Shown in pieces: positions 1 to 7,528 of a DNA stretch of 39,367 bases. The notes beneath the pieces are model-generated. The model worked only from the letters and a program-made list of their open reading frames with translations, had not been told where the DNA came from and did not search any database. The position numbers and the translations under genes are program-made. The first letter of the stretch is position 1. Each line of letters opens with the position of its first letter. The stretch covers positions 1 to 39,367 of the forward strand of contig CAKPPI010000005.1 in assembly GCA_934177545.1 (NCBI GenBank), written 5' to 3'. The stretch comes from an uncultured Bacilli bacterium. GTDB taxonomy: Bacteria > Bacillota_I > Bacilli_A > RF39 > UBA660.

Positions 1-428
1 AAAAATTTGTTAAGTAATTCTGTACATTCTAATTGCATTATATTATGGTAGTAATTTATTTTATTGTTGTTATCAGAACTATTACAAATATCTTGAAAAA
101 TTTTATGATTATTATTATTTATTGACTCAGCTCCATAATAAATATTTTTTATTCTACTTTGTTTAATAGCACTGGCACACATTGGACACGGTTCCAATGT
201 TACATATATATCACAATCAATCAATCTCCAATTTTTAACTTTTCTTTCAGCTTTTTCAATAGCAATTATTTCTGCATGAGCAAGTGATGATTGTTTTTTT
301 TCTTTAACATTATGTCCCCTTGATATAATTTTTCCATTTTTAACAATTACCGCACCTACTGGTACTTCATTTATTTCTAGTGATTTGTTAGCTTCTTTAA
401 TTGCTTCTATCATAAATTTTTCGTGCAT
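1..428 (-). CDS. tadA: tRNA-specific adenosine deaminase TadA (3' end outside window)
   Basis: Deaminates A34 to inosine in the wobble position of tRNA-Arg(ACG), a cytosolic zinc enzyme. The frame opens at ATG 428-426, preceded by a weak GGGTGAT ribosome-binding site, and stays open to the window edge, so about the last 10-20 residues are missing. Seen in the translation: the HAE motif at residues 51-53 (zinc ligand His and catalytic Glu) and PCPMC at 80-84 (two zinc-ligand Cys), with VPVGAVIVKNG near residue 22 typical of the family. It lies just downstream of the SRP RNA gene on the same strand and may be co-transcribed with it. In B. subtilis tadA and the SRP RNA are also neighbours, but in the opposite order. 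Other cytidine/guanine deaminases share the fold; the ENEVPVG-like N-terminus and context favour TadA. Confidence 0.93.
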   Translation of the reverse strand, partial: MHEKFMIEAIKEANKSLEINEVPVGAVIVKNGKIISRGHNVKEKKQSSLAHAEIIAIEKAERKVKNWRLIDCDIYVTLEPCPMCASAIKQSRIKNIYYGAESINNNNHKIFQDICNSSDNNNKINYYHNIMQLECTELLNKF

Positions 429-455
429 GTTTTATCACCCATTTTTAATCAAAAT

Positions 456-531
456 AAAAGTGCACATAAATATGATATGTTAAGGCTGCTATGTTTCCAT
501 CCTGACCTAGTTCCATAACTATTTATTGCAC
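456..531 (-). ncRNA. ffs: SRP RNA (small bacterial 4.5S type)
   Basis: On the minus strand the segment GGTCAGG-ATGGAAACAT-AGCAGCC (plus 484-507) reproduces SRP helix 8: the asymmetric-loop bases CAGG/AGCA and an apical stem ATG/CAT closing a GAAA (GNRA) tetraloop instead of the common GGAA. The ends pair as GTGCA (531-527) with TGCAC (465-461), extended by ATAAATA/TATTTAT, giving one hairpin of about 73 nt followed by a U-rich tail (459-450). This is the short form without an Alu domain, unlike the roughly 270-nt RNA of B. subtilis. A promoter fits exactly upstream. The RNA scaffolds Ffh for co-translational membrane targeting. Exact ends are estimated. Confidence 0.93.
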
Positions 532-537
532 AACATA

Positions 538-566
538 ATAATATACTATATTAAAAACTATTGCAA
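538..566 (-). promoter_or_regulatory. Promoter of SRP RNA
   Basis: Minus-strand -35 TTGCAA (566-561), a 17-bp spacer and -10 TATTAT (543-538). The start predicted seven bases further on falls at about 531, exactly the first paired G of the SRP hairpin. Confidence 0.75.
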
Positions 567-619
567 GGCTTTTTAAAATAGAAAACTTGTTATTTTATTA
601 TTTTCTTATTAGACAAATT

Positions 620-633
620 ATTTCCCGGGAAAT
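620..633. promoter_or_regulatory. Noc-binding palindrome 1
   Basis: ATTTCCCGGGAAAT, a perfect 14-bp palindrome identical to the B. subtilis Noc-binding consensus. 18 bp separate it from the parS of unit 1. Confidence 0.9.
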
Positions 634-651
634 ATTTTTTTCCACTGTTTC

Positions 652-667
652 TGTTTCACGTGAAACA
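652..667. promoter_or_regulatory. parS site 1
   Basis: TGTTTCACGTGAAACA, a perfect 16-bp palindrome matching the parS consensus TGTTNCACGTGAAACA bound by Spo0J/ParB. Confidence 0.95.
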
Positions 668-756
668 TTTAATTTTATTTTATATTTATATTTCTATTCG
701 GACTTATTTTATTTCTTTTAAATAATATACTATCTACTTACCTATCTTGCTAAATT

Positions 757-770
757 ATTTCCCGGGAAAT
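757..770. promoter_or_regulatory. Noc-binding palindrome 2
   Basis: Perfect ATTTCCCGGGAAAT, unit 2 of the array, 137 bp after palindrome 1 (unit 1 has one extra T between its two sites). Confidence 0.9.
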
Positions 771-787
771 ATTTTTTCCACTATTTT

Positions 788-803
788 TGTTTCACGTGAA
801 ACA
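788..803. promoter_or_regulatory. parS site 2
   Basis: Perfect TGTTTCACGTGAAACA, exactly 136 bp after parS 1. Confidence 0.95.
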
Positions 804-892
804 TTTAATTTTATTTTATATTTATATTTCTATTCGGACTTATTTTATTTCTTTTAAATAATATACTATCTACTTACCTATCTTGCTAAATT

Positions 893-906
893 ATTTCCCG
901 GGAAAT
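893..906. promoter_or_regulatory. Noc-binding palindrome 3
   Basis: Perfect ATTTCCCGGGAAAT, 136 bp after palindrome 2. Confidence 0.9.
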
Positions 907-923
907 ATTTTTTCCACTATTTT

Positions 924-939
924 TGTTTCACGTGAAACA
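924..939. promoter_or_regulatory. parS site 3
   Basis: Perfect TGTTTCACGTGAAACA, exactly 136 bp after parS 2. Confidence 0.95.
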
Positions 940-1028
940 TTTAATTTTATTTTATATTTATATTTCTATTCGGACTTATTTTATTTCTTTTAAAGAATAT
1001 ATTATCTACTTACCTATCTTGCTAAATT

Positions 1029-1042
1029 ATTTCCCGGGAAAT
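1029..1042. promoter_or_regulatory. Noc-binding palindrome 4
   Basis: Perfect ATTTCCCGGGAAAT. The bases just outside it (ATAATT on the right) begin to differ from units 1-3. Confidence 0.9.
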
Positions 1043-1059
1043 AATTTTTCCACTATTTT

Positions 1060-1075
1060 TGTTTCACGTGAAACA
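1060..1075. promoter_or_regulatory. parS site 4
   Basis: Perfect TGTTTCACGTGAAACA, exactly 136 bp after parS 3. The core is intact although the unit around it has drifted, which suggests selection on the site. Confidence 0.95.
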
Positions 1076-1151
1076 TTTAACTCTATTTTATATTTCTATT
1101 TCTATTCGGACCTATATTATTTTTTTAATTTATATATTGTCTGCTTACTTA

Positions 1152-1191
1152 TTTTTACTAAATTATTTCCCAGAAAATAATTTAGTAAAAA
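1152..1191. repeat. Long inverted repeat after gyrA, containing a degenerate Noc site
   Basis: A perfect 17-bp stem, 1152-1168 against 1175-1191, with loop CCCAGA. The centre (1165-1178) reads ATTTCCCAGAAAAT, the Noc palindrome with two changes, and marks the truncated fifth unit of the array. It lies 19 bp beyond the gyrA stop, so it could end or protect the gyrA transcript. On the minus strand the second arm ends in A's and no U-run follows, so it is not a textbook intrinsic terminator. Confidence 0.6.
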
Positions 1192-1209
1192 TAAAAAGAG
1201 GAACTATTT

Positions 1210-3660
1210 CTAAGCTTCCTCTTCTTCTGTTTCTGATTCTATTTCTTTTTCTACAACAGCTATAGTTGCTACTTTTTGATTTTCTTTTAAATTAATTAGT
1301 CTATTACCTTGAGTTGCTCTCTTCAATGTTGAAATTTGTGACAATGGCATTCTCATAATTATACCACTATCTGTTATTATCATAATATCCAATTTATCAA
1401 CATAATTCGGATTAACATACTTTAATGCAACTATATTTCCATTTTTATCTGTAATGTTCAAAGCTTTAACACCTTTGCTACCTCTGTGAGTCAACCTGTA
1501 TTCATCTATTAATGTTTTCTTTCCATAACCATTTTCGGTTACAATTAAAATTTCTTCACCTGAATTAATTATTTCAGCACTTACTACTTCATTATCCGCC
1601 AAATCTATACCTTTAACACCAGAAGTACCACGACCCATTGATCTAATTTCGGTTTCATTAAATCTTACCATTCTACCGTTTTTAGCTCCAATTACAACTT
1701 CATCCGTACCTGTAGTTTTTCTTACGGCAATCAATTCATCATTTTCTTTTAATATAATTGAAATTTTTCCGCTTTTTCTTATGTTATTAAACTCTTCTAT
1801 AGGTGTTCTCTTAACTAAACCATTTTTTGTAGCAAATAATAAATATTTAGTTTTATCTTCGTTTGAATCAAGCTCAATCATCGAACGTATGTTTTCACTT
1901 TTATCTAATGATAGCAAATTAACTATTGGTATTCCTTTTGATTGTCTACTAAATTCTGGAATCTCGTAGCCTTTTAATCTGTATACCTTTCCATTATTTG
2001 AAAAGAACAATAAATAATCATGTGTTTTCATTGGAATTACTTGTTCTACAAAGTCTTCCTCATTAGTTGACATACCTTTTATTCCAACTCCACCCCTATT
2101 TTGGGCTCTATATGTATCTGATTTCATACGTTTAATGTAACCTTTGTTTGTTAAAGTTACTATTATATCCTCTACAGGTATTAAAGATTCATCCTCTATA
2201 TACTCTATAGCTGTCATATCTATATTAGTACGTCTTTCATCAGCATACTTGTCTTTTATCTCTAATAATTCATCTTTGATAACTTTTAAAATATTTTCAT
2301 CACTACTTAATATTTCTTTAAGTTTTTCAATAGTCTTTAGTAATTCATTTAATTCATTTTCTATTTTTTCACGTTCTAATCCAGTTAAACGACGTAGTTT
2401 CATTTCTAGAATCGAATTTGCTTGAATTTCAGTTAATCCAAATTGATTAATTAATCCAGAACGAGCTTCTTCATCCGTTTTTGAACCACGAATTAGTTTA
2501 ATTACTGCATCAATATGATCAAGAGCTATTTTTAATCCTTCTAAGATATGTACTCTTTTCTCGGCCACATCTAAATCATACTTTGTTCTACGAATTATTA
2601 CTTCTTTTTGATAATCAATATACTTAACTATAATATCTTTTAAACCTAAAGTCTTTGGAACGCCCTGATCTAGCATTAAAAATATTATTCCATAAGTTGT
2701 TTGAAAAGCAGTATGTTTAAATAATTTATTTAGTACAACTTGAGCGTTAGCGTCTTTCTTTAAAGTAATTGTTATCTTAATACCATTTTTTAAATCAGAA
2801 TGATAATCAGATATTCCTTCAATTGTCTTATTATGAACAAGTTCTGCAACTTTATTTTTTAATTCTAAAGTATTAACACCGTATGGAACCTCATCAATTA
2901 TTATATAATGACGACCATTTTTTTCTTCAATTGTAGCTTTACTTCTTATTGTAATTGAACCACGGCCGGTTTCATAAGCTTTTCTTATACCACTATTTCC
3001 CAAAATATTTGCTCCAGTCGGAAAATCTGGACCTTTAATATGTTTCATTAATTCATCTAGTGTAATATCATGATTATCAATATAAGCAACACATCCATCT
3101 ATTACCTCTCCTAAATTGTGAGGTGGGATGTTAGTTGCCATGCCCACTGCTATACCTGTTGTTCCATTTACTAAAATATTTGGAAATCTTGAAGGCAAAA
3201 CTTCTGGTTCTTTAGTAGTTTCATCAAAATTTGGAATAAAATTAACTGTGTTTTTATTAATATTTCTCAATAACTCAAGTGATATTTTAGAAAGTCTAGT
3301 TTCTGTATAACGCATTGCTGCTGCTCCATAACCTTCAATATTACCAAAATTACCATGTCCATCAATTAACATATATCTATAAGAGAAGTCTTGAGCCATT
3401 CTTACCATAGCCTCATAGATAGAACTATCACCATGTGGATGATAATTACCCATAACTTCACCTACCGTTTTAGCACTCTTTCTATGTGGTTTATCTGGTG
3501 TATATCCAGACTCGAACATAGAATATAGAATGCGACGATGAACAGGCTTAAGACCATCTCTTAAATCAGGAAGTGCTCTTGCTACAATTACACTCATTGA
3601 ATATTCCAAAAAGGAATCTTGAACTTCTTTAACTATATTATTTGTTTCTAATCGATCCAT
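1210..3660 (-). CDS. gyrA: DNA gyrase subunit A
   Basis: A subunit of DNA gyrase, which introduces negative supercoils ahead of forks. 816 residues, close to B. subtilis GyrA. Seen: the breakage-reunion domain with catalytic Tyr118 in RYTETR, the quinolone-determining stretch [10 protein letters not shown] (residues 74-83, with Ser and Glu at the usual sensitive positions), a coiled-coil tower, and a C-terminal beta-pinwheel with repeated NGxxxR blades. The GyrA box, needed for DNA wrapping and usually QRRGGKG, reads QNRGGVG here. The tail is acidic (ESETEEEEA). It starts 10 bp after gyrB, with SD AGGAGG 6 bases before the ATG, so it is the last gene of recF-gyrB-gyrA. ParC is the alternative, but adjacency to gyrB and dnaN-recF and the recognisable box favour GyrA. 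Confidence 0.97.
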   Translation of the reverse strand: MDRLETNNIVKEVQDSFLEYSMSVIVARALPDLRDGLKPVHRRILYSMFESGYTPDKPHRKSAKTVGEVMGNYHPHGDSSIYEAMVRMAQDFSYRYMLIDGHGNFGNIEGYGAAAMRYTETRLSKISLELLRNINKNTVNFIPNFDETTKEPEVLPSRFPNILVNGTTGIAVGMATNIPPHNLGEVIDGCVAYIDNHDITLDELMKHIKGPDFPTGANILGNSGIRKAYETGRGSITIRSKATIEEKNGRHYIIIDEVPYGVNTLELKNKVAELVHNKTIEGISDYHSDLKNGIKITITLKKDANAQVVLNKLFKHTAFQTTYGIIFLMLDQGVPKTLGLKDIIVKYIDYQKEVIIRRTKYDLDVAEKRVHILEGLKIALDHIDAVIKLIRGSKTDEEARSGLINQFGLTEIQANSILEMKLRRLTGLEREKIENELNELLKTIEKLKEILSSDENILKVIKDELLEIKDKYADERRTNIDMTAIEYIEDESLIPVEDIIVTLTNKGYIKRMKSDTYRAQNRGGVGIKGMSTNEEDFVEQVIPMKTHDYLLFFSNNGKVYRLKGYEIPEFSRQSKGIPIVNLLSLDKSENIRSMIELDSNEDKTKYLLFATKNGLVKRTPIEEFNNIRKSGKISIILKENDELIAVRKTTGTDEVVIGAKNGRMVRFNETEIRSMGRGTSGVKGIDLADNEVVSAEIINSGEEILIVTENGYGKKTLIDEYRLTHRGSKGVKALNITDKNGNIVALKYVNPNYVDKLDIMIITDSGIIMRMPLSQISTLKRATQGNRLINLKENQKVATIAVVEKEIESETEEEEA

Positions 3661-3670
3661 TTTTTACCTC

Positions 3671-5596
3671 CTATATGTCTAAGTTTTCAACATAAGTTGC
3701 ATTTGTTTCAATAAATTCTCTTCTAGGGCCTACTTCTTCACCCATTAATTTAGAGAAGGTTTCATCGGCAGCTAATGCATCTTCAACAGTTATTTGTCTT
3801 AATACTCTCTTATGAATATCCATTGTTGTTTCATTTAATTCTTCAGCATCCATTTCTCCTAAACCTTTCATTCTGGCTATATCATATTTAGTGTTTGGAG
3901 AAAGCGTTGCTAGATATTCATCTCTTTCTTGCTCATTTAAAACGTATTTGATAGTTTTTCCGTGCTTTATAACGAATAAAGGTGGTTGAGCAGCATATAC
4001 ATGTCCGGCTTCAACAATCGGCTTAAAAAAGCGGTAAAATAATGTTAAAAGTAATACTCTAATATGACTACCATCTACATCTGCATCTGTCATAATAATA
4101 ATTTTATTATATCTAAGCTTTGACAAATCAAATTCTTCACCAATACCAGTACCAAAAGCTGTTATAATAGTACGAATTTCTTCATTTGATAAAGCTCTAT
4201 CTAATCTTGCTTTTTCTACATTAAGTATTTTTCCTCTTAACGGTAAAATTGCTTGTGTCATACTATCTCTACCTTTTATAGCAGAACCACCAGCAGAATC
4301 ACCTTCTACTAAAAATATTTCGCTTTCTGAGGCATCTTTACTCTTACAATCAGATAGTTTTCCGTAGAAGTTAGTGACATCTAAATCACCTTTTCTTCTT
4401 GTTAATTCTCTTGCTTTTTTAGCTGCTACTCTAGCTCTTGAAGCTGTCATAGCTTTTTCTATAATTATTTTTGCTTCATCTGGATGTTCCATTAAAAATC
4501 TCTCAAGATTTGTTGAAAATATTCTATTTGCTATACCACGAACTTCACTGTTTCCGAGTTTAGTTTTTGTTTGACCTTCAAACTGAGGATTAGGATGTTT
4601 TATAGAAACAATCATTGTTAATCCTTCTTTAACATCGTCACCAGTTAATGAATCATCCTTATCTTTCATCATACCAGTACTTTGGGCATACTTATTTAGT
4701 ATTCTTGTAAGAGCCATTCTAACTCCATCCTCATGAGTACCACCTTCTGGAGTTGTTATATTATTTACAAATGAATAAATACTAGAACTATATGTTTCAT
4801 TATACTGCATAGCAACCTCTAACATGATGTCTCCTTCTTGTCCTATTACATCAATAATGGTATCGTGTATTGGCTGCTTAGACTTATTTAAAAGTTCAAC
4901 ATATTCACGAATTCCACCTTCGTAACAAAAAGACTCTTTTTTATCTGCTTCTCTATCATCATATAGTGTAATTCTAAGGCCACGATTTAAAAATGCAAGC
5001 TCACGTAATCTATTTCGTAATATATCATAATCAAATACAGTAGTTTCCTGAAAAATAGATGCATCTGGTAAAAATGTTACTGTTGTTCCTGTACGATCTT
5101 CATCACAATCACCTATAACTTTTAAAGGTTCAACAGGATGTCCACCGTTAGTATATTTTTGATAGTAAACATGACCGTTTTTATATACTTTTACCTCTAG
5201 ATATGTAGATAAGGCATTAACTACACTAGCACCAACACCATGAAGACCACCAGATACTTTGTATCCTCCACCGCCGAACTTTCCACCAGCATGTAATACT
5301 GTATATACAGTTTCTACAGTACTTTTTCCAGTTTTTGGATGAATATCTACTGGTATACCACGTCCGTCATCTTTAACAGTAATACTATTATTCTTTTCAA
5401 TAGTTACCTCAATATGAGTACAGTAACCTGCTAAGGCTTCATCAATAGCATTATCAACAATTTCCCATACTAAATGGTGTAATCCTCTACTACTTGTAGT
5501 TCCAATATACATACCAGGTCTTTTTCTTACAGCTTCTAATCCTTCTAATACCTGAATGGCTGAAGAATCATATTTTGCTAAATTTTCTTTTTCCAT
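3671..5596 (-). CDS. gyrB: DNA gyrase subunit B
   Basis: ATPase subunit of DNA gyrase, 641 residues, typical of Gram-positive GyrB. Seen: the N-terminal GHKL ATPase domain with [10 protein letters not shown] (Mg/ATP-binding Asn) and the [15 protein letters not shown] lid region, the TOPRIM signature EGDSAGGSA, the metal-binding [10 protein letters not shown] motif, and the C-terminal [10 protein letters not shown] motif. It begins [20 protein letters not shown]. Its ATG shares one base with the recF stop (TAATG), implying translational coupling. It lies in the classic dnaA-dnaN-recF-gyrB-gyrA order, here with comK inserted and no yaaA. Confidence 0.98.
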   Translation of the reverse strand: MEKENLAKYDSSAIQVLEGLEAVRKRPGMYIGTTSSRGLHHLVWEIVDNAIDEALAGYCTHIEVTIEKNNSITVKDDGRGIPVDIHPKTGKSTVETVYTVLHAGGKFGGGGYKVSGGLHGVGASVVNALSTYLEVKVYKNGHVYYQKYTNGGHPVEPLKVIGDCDEDRTGTTVTFLPDASIFQETTVFDYDILRNRLRELAFLNRGLRITLYDDREADKKESFCYEGGIREYVELLNKSKQPIHDTIIDVIGQEGDIMLEVAMQYNETYSSSIYSFVNNITTPEGGTHEDGVRMALTRILNKYAQSTGMMKDKDDSLTGDDVKEGLTMIVSIKHPNPQFEGQTKTKLGNSEVRGIANRIFSTNLERFLMEHPDEAKIIIEKAMTASRARVAAKKARELTRRKGDLDVTNFYGKLSDCKSKDASESEIFLVEGDSAGGSAIKGRDSMTQAILPLRGKILNVEKARLDRALSNEEIRTIITAFGTGIGEEFDLSKLRYNKIIIMTDADVDGSHIRVLLLTLFYRFFKPIVEAGHVYAAQPPLFVIKHGKTIKYVLNEQERDEYLATLSPNTKYDIARMKGLGEMDAEELNETTMDIHKRVLRQITVEDALAADETFSKLMGEEVGPRREFIETNATYVENLDI

Positions 5597-6711
5597 TAAT
5601 TATTACTCCTTTCAACATTACCATTACTTACTTTAAATATTGTTGCATTCTCCAATGATTTTTTAGAAATATTTTTCAAATCAGTGGTTGTTATAATACT
5701 TTGAATATCCTGATTTACATACTTTAATAAACGATTTTTCTTTTTTAAATCAAGTTCACTAAAAATATCATCTAATAACAAAACTGGTTTAGTACCATTT
5801 TTCTCCTCAAATATTGGTATGGTTGATAACTTATAAGCTAAGACTGCACTTTTTTGTTGACCTTGTGAAGAAAATAATTTCATATCCACATCGTTAAGTT
5901 GAAATTGAAAATCATCACGGTGTGGACCAAACAACGTCATACCAATATGGAGCTCTCTTTGACAATTCTTGTCAAAGATTTCCCTCATTGTCTTTTTCAA
6001 AATGTCATTTTCATAATTACTAAAGAAAATATTTGGCTTGTACATAATTGATAATTTTTCTTCATCAGTAATATTCTTAAAAATACTATTAATATTCTTA
6101 TTAATTCTTTCTAGATATTCATTTCTAAGCTTATAAATAACAATTGCTTTATCTATTAATTGTTCAGTCAAAATATCAAGATATTTTTTATCAGCAATAT
6201 TATTAGTAAAAAGAATTTTTAGATATTCATTACGTGTTCTTAATATTTTATTATATTGATTATAGGTATTTAAATATAAAGATGAAAGTTGACTAAGTTC
6301 CATATTTAGTAAATTCCTACGAATACTGGGAGAACCTTTTATTAGTTCTAAATCATCAGGAGTAAAAAGTACAATATTTAAGTTGGATATATAATCAGCT
6401 AAGCAATAAACTCTCTTATTGTTAACTTTTACTACTTTTCCTGTCTCCATAATTTCTATTTCTAAATTTTTTAATGATTTATTATTTTTAACAGTTCCTT
6501 TTATTTTAGTCTTCTTTTTAGCAAGCCTTATTAAATTATTTTCATTAATATTCTTATAAGACTTTGTTAATGCTAAAACAACTATAGACTCTAATATATT
6601 TGTTTTTCCCGAAGCATTTTCCCCAATAAATATATTCATAGATGGTCCTAATTCTAAATTAACTTTACTATAATTACGAAAATTAACTAAATTTAACCGT
6701 TTAATTACCAT
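5596..6711 (-). CDS. recF: DNA replication and repair protein RecF
   Basis: SMC-like ATPase that with RecO and RecR loads RecA at single-strand gaps. 371 residues, normal for the family. Seen: Walker [10 protein letters not shown] near residue 33 after the start [14 protein letters not shown], the ABC signature region FSSQGQQKS, and Walker [12 protein letters not shown] in the last quarter. The ATG chosen (6711) gives the expected N-terminus but has no good ribosome-binding site directly before it. It overlaps the end of a 10-codon frame that does have one, so initiation may be coupled (see the small frame at 6701-6733). It is the first gene of the recF-gyrB-gyrA unit. Confidence 0.97.
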   Translation of the reverse strand: MVIKRLNLVNFRNYSKVNLELGPSMNIFIGENASGKTNILESIVVLALTKSYKNINENNLIRLAKKKTKIKGTVKNNKSLKNLEIEIMETGKVVKVNNKRVYCLADYISNLNIVLFTPDDLELIKGSPSIRRNLLNMELSQLSSLYLNTYNQYNKILRTRNEYLKILFTNNIADKKYLDILTEQLIDKAIVIYKLRNEYLERINKNINSIFKNITDEEKLSIMYKPNIFFSNYENDILKKTMREIFDKNCQRELHIGMTLFGPHRDDFQFQLNDVDMKLFSSQGQQKSAVLAYKLSTIPIFEEKNGTKPVLLLDDIFSELDLKKKNRLLKYVNQDIQSIITTTDLKNISKKSLENATIFKVSNGNVERSNN

Positions 6712-6733
6712 TTTTAGTCAAAAAAGCCTTCAT
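6701..6733 (-). CDS. Possible 10-codon leader peptide overlapping recF
   Basis: ATG at 6733, preceded by AAGGTG, reads [10 protein letters not shown] and stops at 6701-6703, nine to eleven bases inside recF. An in-frame ATG at 6751 would give 16 residues (MGEGEN first). Because recF lacks its own Shine-Dalgarno, this frame could deliver ribosomes to the recF start. It could also be chance, or a remnant of yaaA, which normally lies here; the residues do not resemble YaaA. No function is claimed. Confidence 0.35.
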   Translation of the reverse strand: MKAFLTKNGN

Positions 6734-6778
6734 ATTTTCACCTTCACCCATTTTTAGTATACCCATACACGCAAGAAT

Positions 6779-6784
6779 ATTATA
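6779..6784 (-). promoter_or_regulatory. Putative -10 of the recF-gyrB-gyrA promoter
   Basis: A perfect TATAAT on the minus strand, between the comK terminator and recF. No convincing -35 is visible 16-18 bp upstream. The surrounding stretch 6712-6924 holds nothing else recognisable. Confidence 0.45.
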
Positions 6785-6877
6785 TCATATTTGGTTTAAA
6801 TAAAATAGAAAAAGTTGCTTTTTTTGACTTATTCCGTAACTAAAATTCCATTATTTTTATATAATTTAAATCTATAC

Positions 6878-6910
6878 AAAAAAGACCAATATCATTAAAC
6901 GATATTAGTC
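6878..6910 (-). terminator. Intrinsic terminator of comK
   Basis: On the minus strand GACTAATATC (910-901), loop GTTTAAT, GATATTGGTC (893-884), then six T's. The 10-bp stem includes one G-U pair. It lies 15 bp past the comK stop. Confidence 0.85.
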
Positions 6911-6924
6911 TGTTAGCAAAAAAA

Positions 6925-7380
6925 TTATTGATTTTTTCTGTTTCTAATAACCGATTCTAGGCGACTAGCTCTAAGAATCTGATTTTCCATTGATTTGTAT
7001 GAAATTGGAATGTTTAATTTTTTTCCATTATCAAATACTACTTCTGTATAGTCTTTTCTTTTCTTTACTGGATTTATAGTTTCTATCCTATTCAATGCTA
7101 ACCAAGAACAATCATTTTCTTCTGGTGATACAGTAGGAAAAAAAATTACATTTCTACTATCATCCACCATTATAGGTAACTTATAGGAAGTTTTTAATAT
7201 TTGTTTGGCACCCTCTCTTCTTCCAATGTATGAGCTACCAAAATATTTACAGCTATAGTCAATTATCTTTAGTGGTCTTCCCTCCACATTGTACTTGTAA
7301 TCGGCCTCTATTACTACAGAAGTCATTTTTGTTTCTGGTATGATTGCCAAAGTGGCATCATTAATTTCATAATCTTTCAT
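6925..7380 (-). CDS. comK: ComK-family competence transcription factor, short form
   Basis: ComK activates the DNA-uptake (com) genes and its own promoter in Bacilli. Recognised from the family signature: YEINDATLAIIP at the N-terminus, IIDYSCKYFGSSYIGRREG (residues 39-57), LPIMVDDS (68-75), FFPTVSPEENDCSW (80-93), and IPISYKSMENQILR (124-137). B. subtilis ComK has matching blocks in the same order. This protein is 151 residues against about 192: it ends just after the last block and lacks the C-terminal tail that in B. subtilis holds the FMLYP MecA-binding element. The start ATG (7380) follows AGGGGGAAATTAA. It has its own promoter region and terminator, between dnaN and recF where many Bacilli carry yaaA. 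Family identity is firm; a role in competence is inferred. Confidence 0.9.
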   Translation of the reverse strand: MKDYEINDATLAIIPETKMTSVVIEADYKYNVEGRPLKIIDYSCKYFGSSYIGRREGAKQILKTSYKLPIMVDDSRNVIFFPTVSPEENDCSWLALNRIETINPVKKRKDYTEVVFDNGKKLNIPISYKSMENQILRASRLESVIRNRKNQ

Positions 7381-7394
7381 TTAATTTCCCCCTA

Positions 7395-7460
7395 AAACAT
7401 CAAAATGTTTACCATCAGTCTACTATATTATACTGTCGAATTTTATCGTTTTATGTCGAT
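7395..7460 (-). promoter_or_regulatory. comK promoter region with repeats
   Basis: On the minus strand a -10 TATAAT occurs at about 7433-7428, with no strong -35. Two TGTCGA hexamers (7434-7439 and 7454-7459, plus strand) lie exactly 20 bp apart, two helical turns, in the -35 region. Downstream, AAACAT-CAAA-ATGTTT (7395-7410) is an inverted repeat between promoter and ribosome-binding site. No clear ComK box (AAAA-N5-TTTT pairs) was found. An operator role is inference. Confidence 0.4.
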
Positions 7461-7475
7461 AAGTGTTAAAAAATG

Positions 7476-7504
7476 AAAAAAACTGGCATTTTTACCAGTT
7501 TTTT
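7476..7504 (-). terminator. Intrinsic terminator of dnaN
   Basis: AAAAAACTGG and CCAGTTTTTT flank the loop CATTTTTA. Read on the minus strand the stem is followed by seven T's, 25 bp after the dnaN stop. It is symmetric enough to work both ways. Confidence 0.85.
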
Positions 7505-7528
7505 AGCAAAATATGTAAATTTCCTATT

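Larger units (their letters stand above)
613..1178. repeat. 136-bp tandem repeat array carrying alternating Noc-binding and parS sites
   Basis: Four head-to-tail units with a period of 136 bp (parS at 652, 788, 924 and 1060; Noc palindromes at 620, 757, 893 and 1029), then a degenerate start of a fifth. Units 1-3 are nearly identical over their whole length, including the non-palindromic filler (for example CTATTCGGACTTATTTTATT). Unit 4 is diverged in its second half. No ribosome-binding site or conserved frame is visible; two open frames across the repeats only translate the repeat itself. The array fills most of the gene-free stretch between gyrA and the SRP RNA, about 9 kb from oriC. Most likely role: a loading platform for both ParB-family proteins encoded in this window. 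Confidence 0.95.

Noticed and set aside
613..1178. Tandem array as a CRISPR locus
   Set aside because: The whole 136-bp unit repeats, including the parts that would be spacers, and no cas genes are present.
923..1265. Overlapping open frames across the tandem repeats that could encode small hydrophobic proteins
   Set aside because: They translate the parS palindrome and repeat filler, have no ribosome-binding site, and differ only as the repeat does.
6712..6924. yaaA (S4-domain protein) hidden upstream of recF
   Set aside because: No frame of suitable length or S4 motif (RLDxxL, NGxxV) exists on either strand; only a 10-16 codon frame remains.
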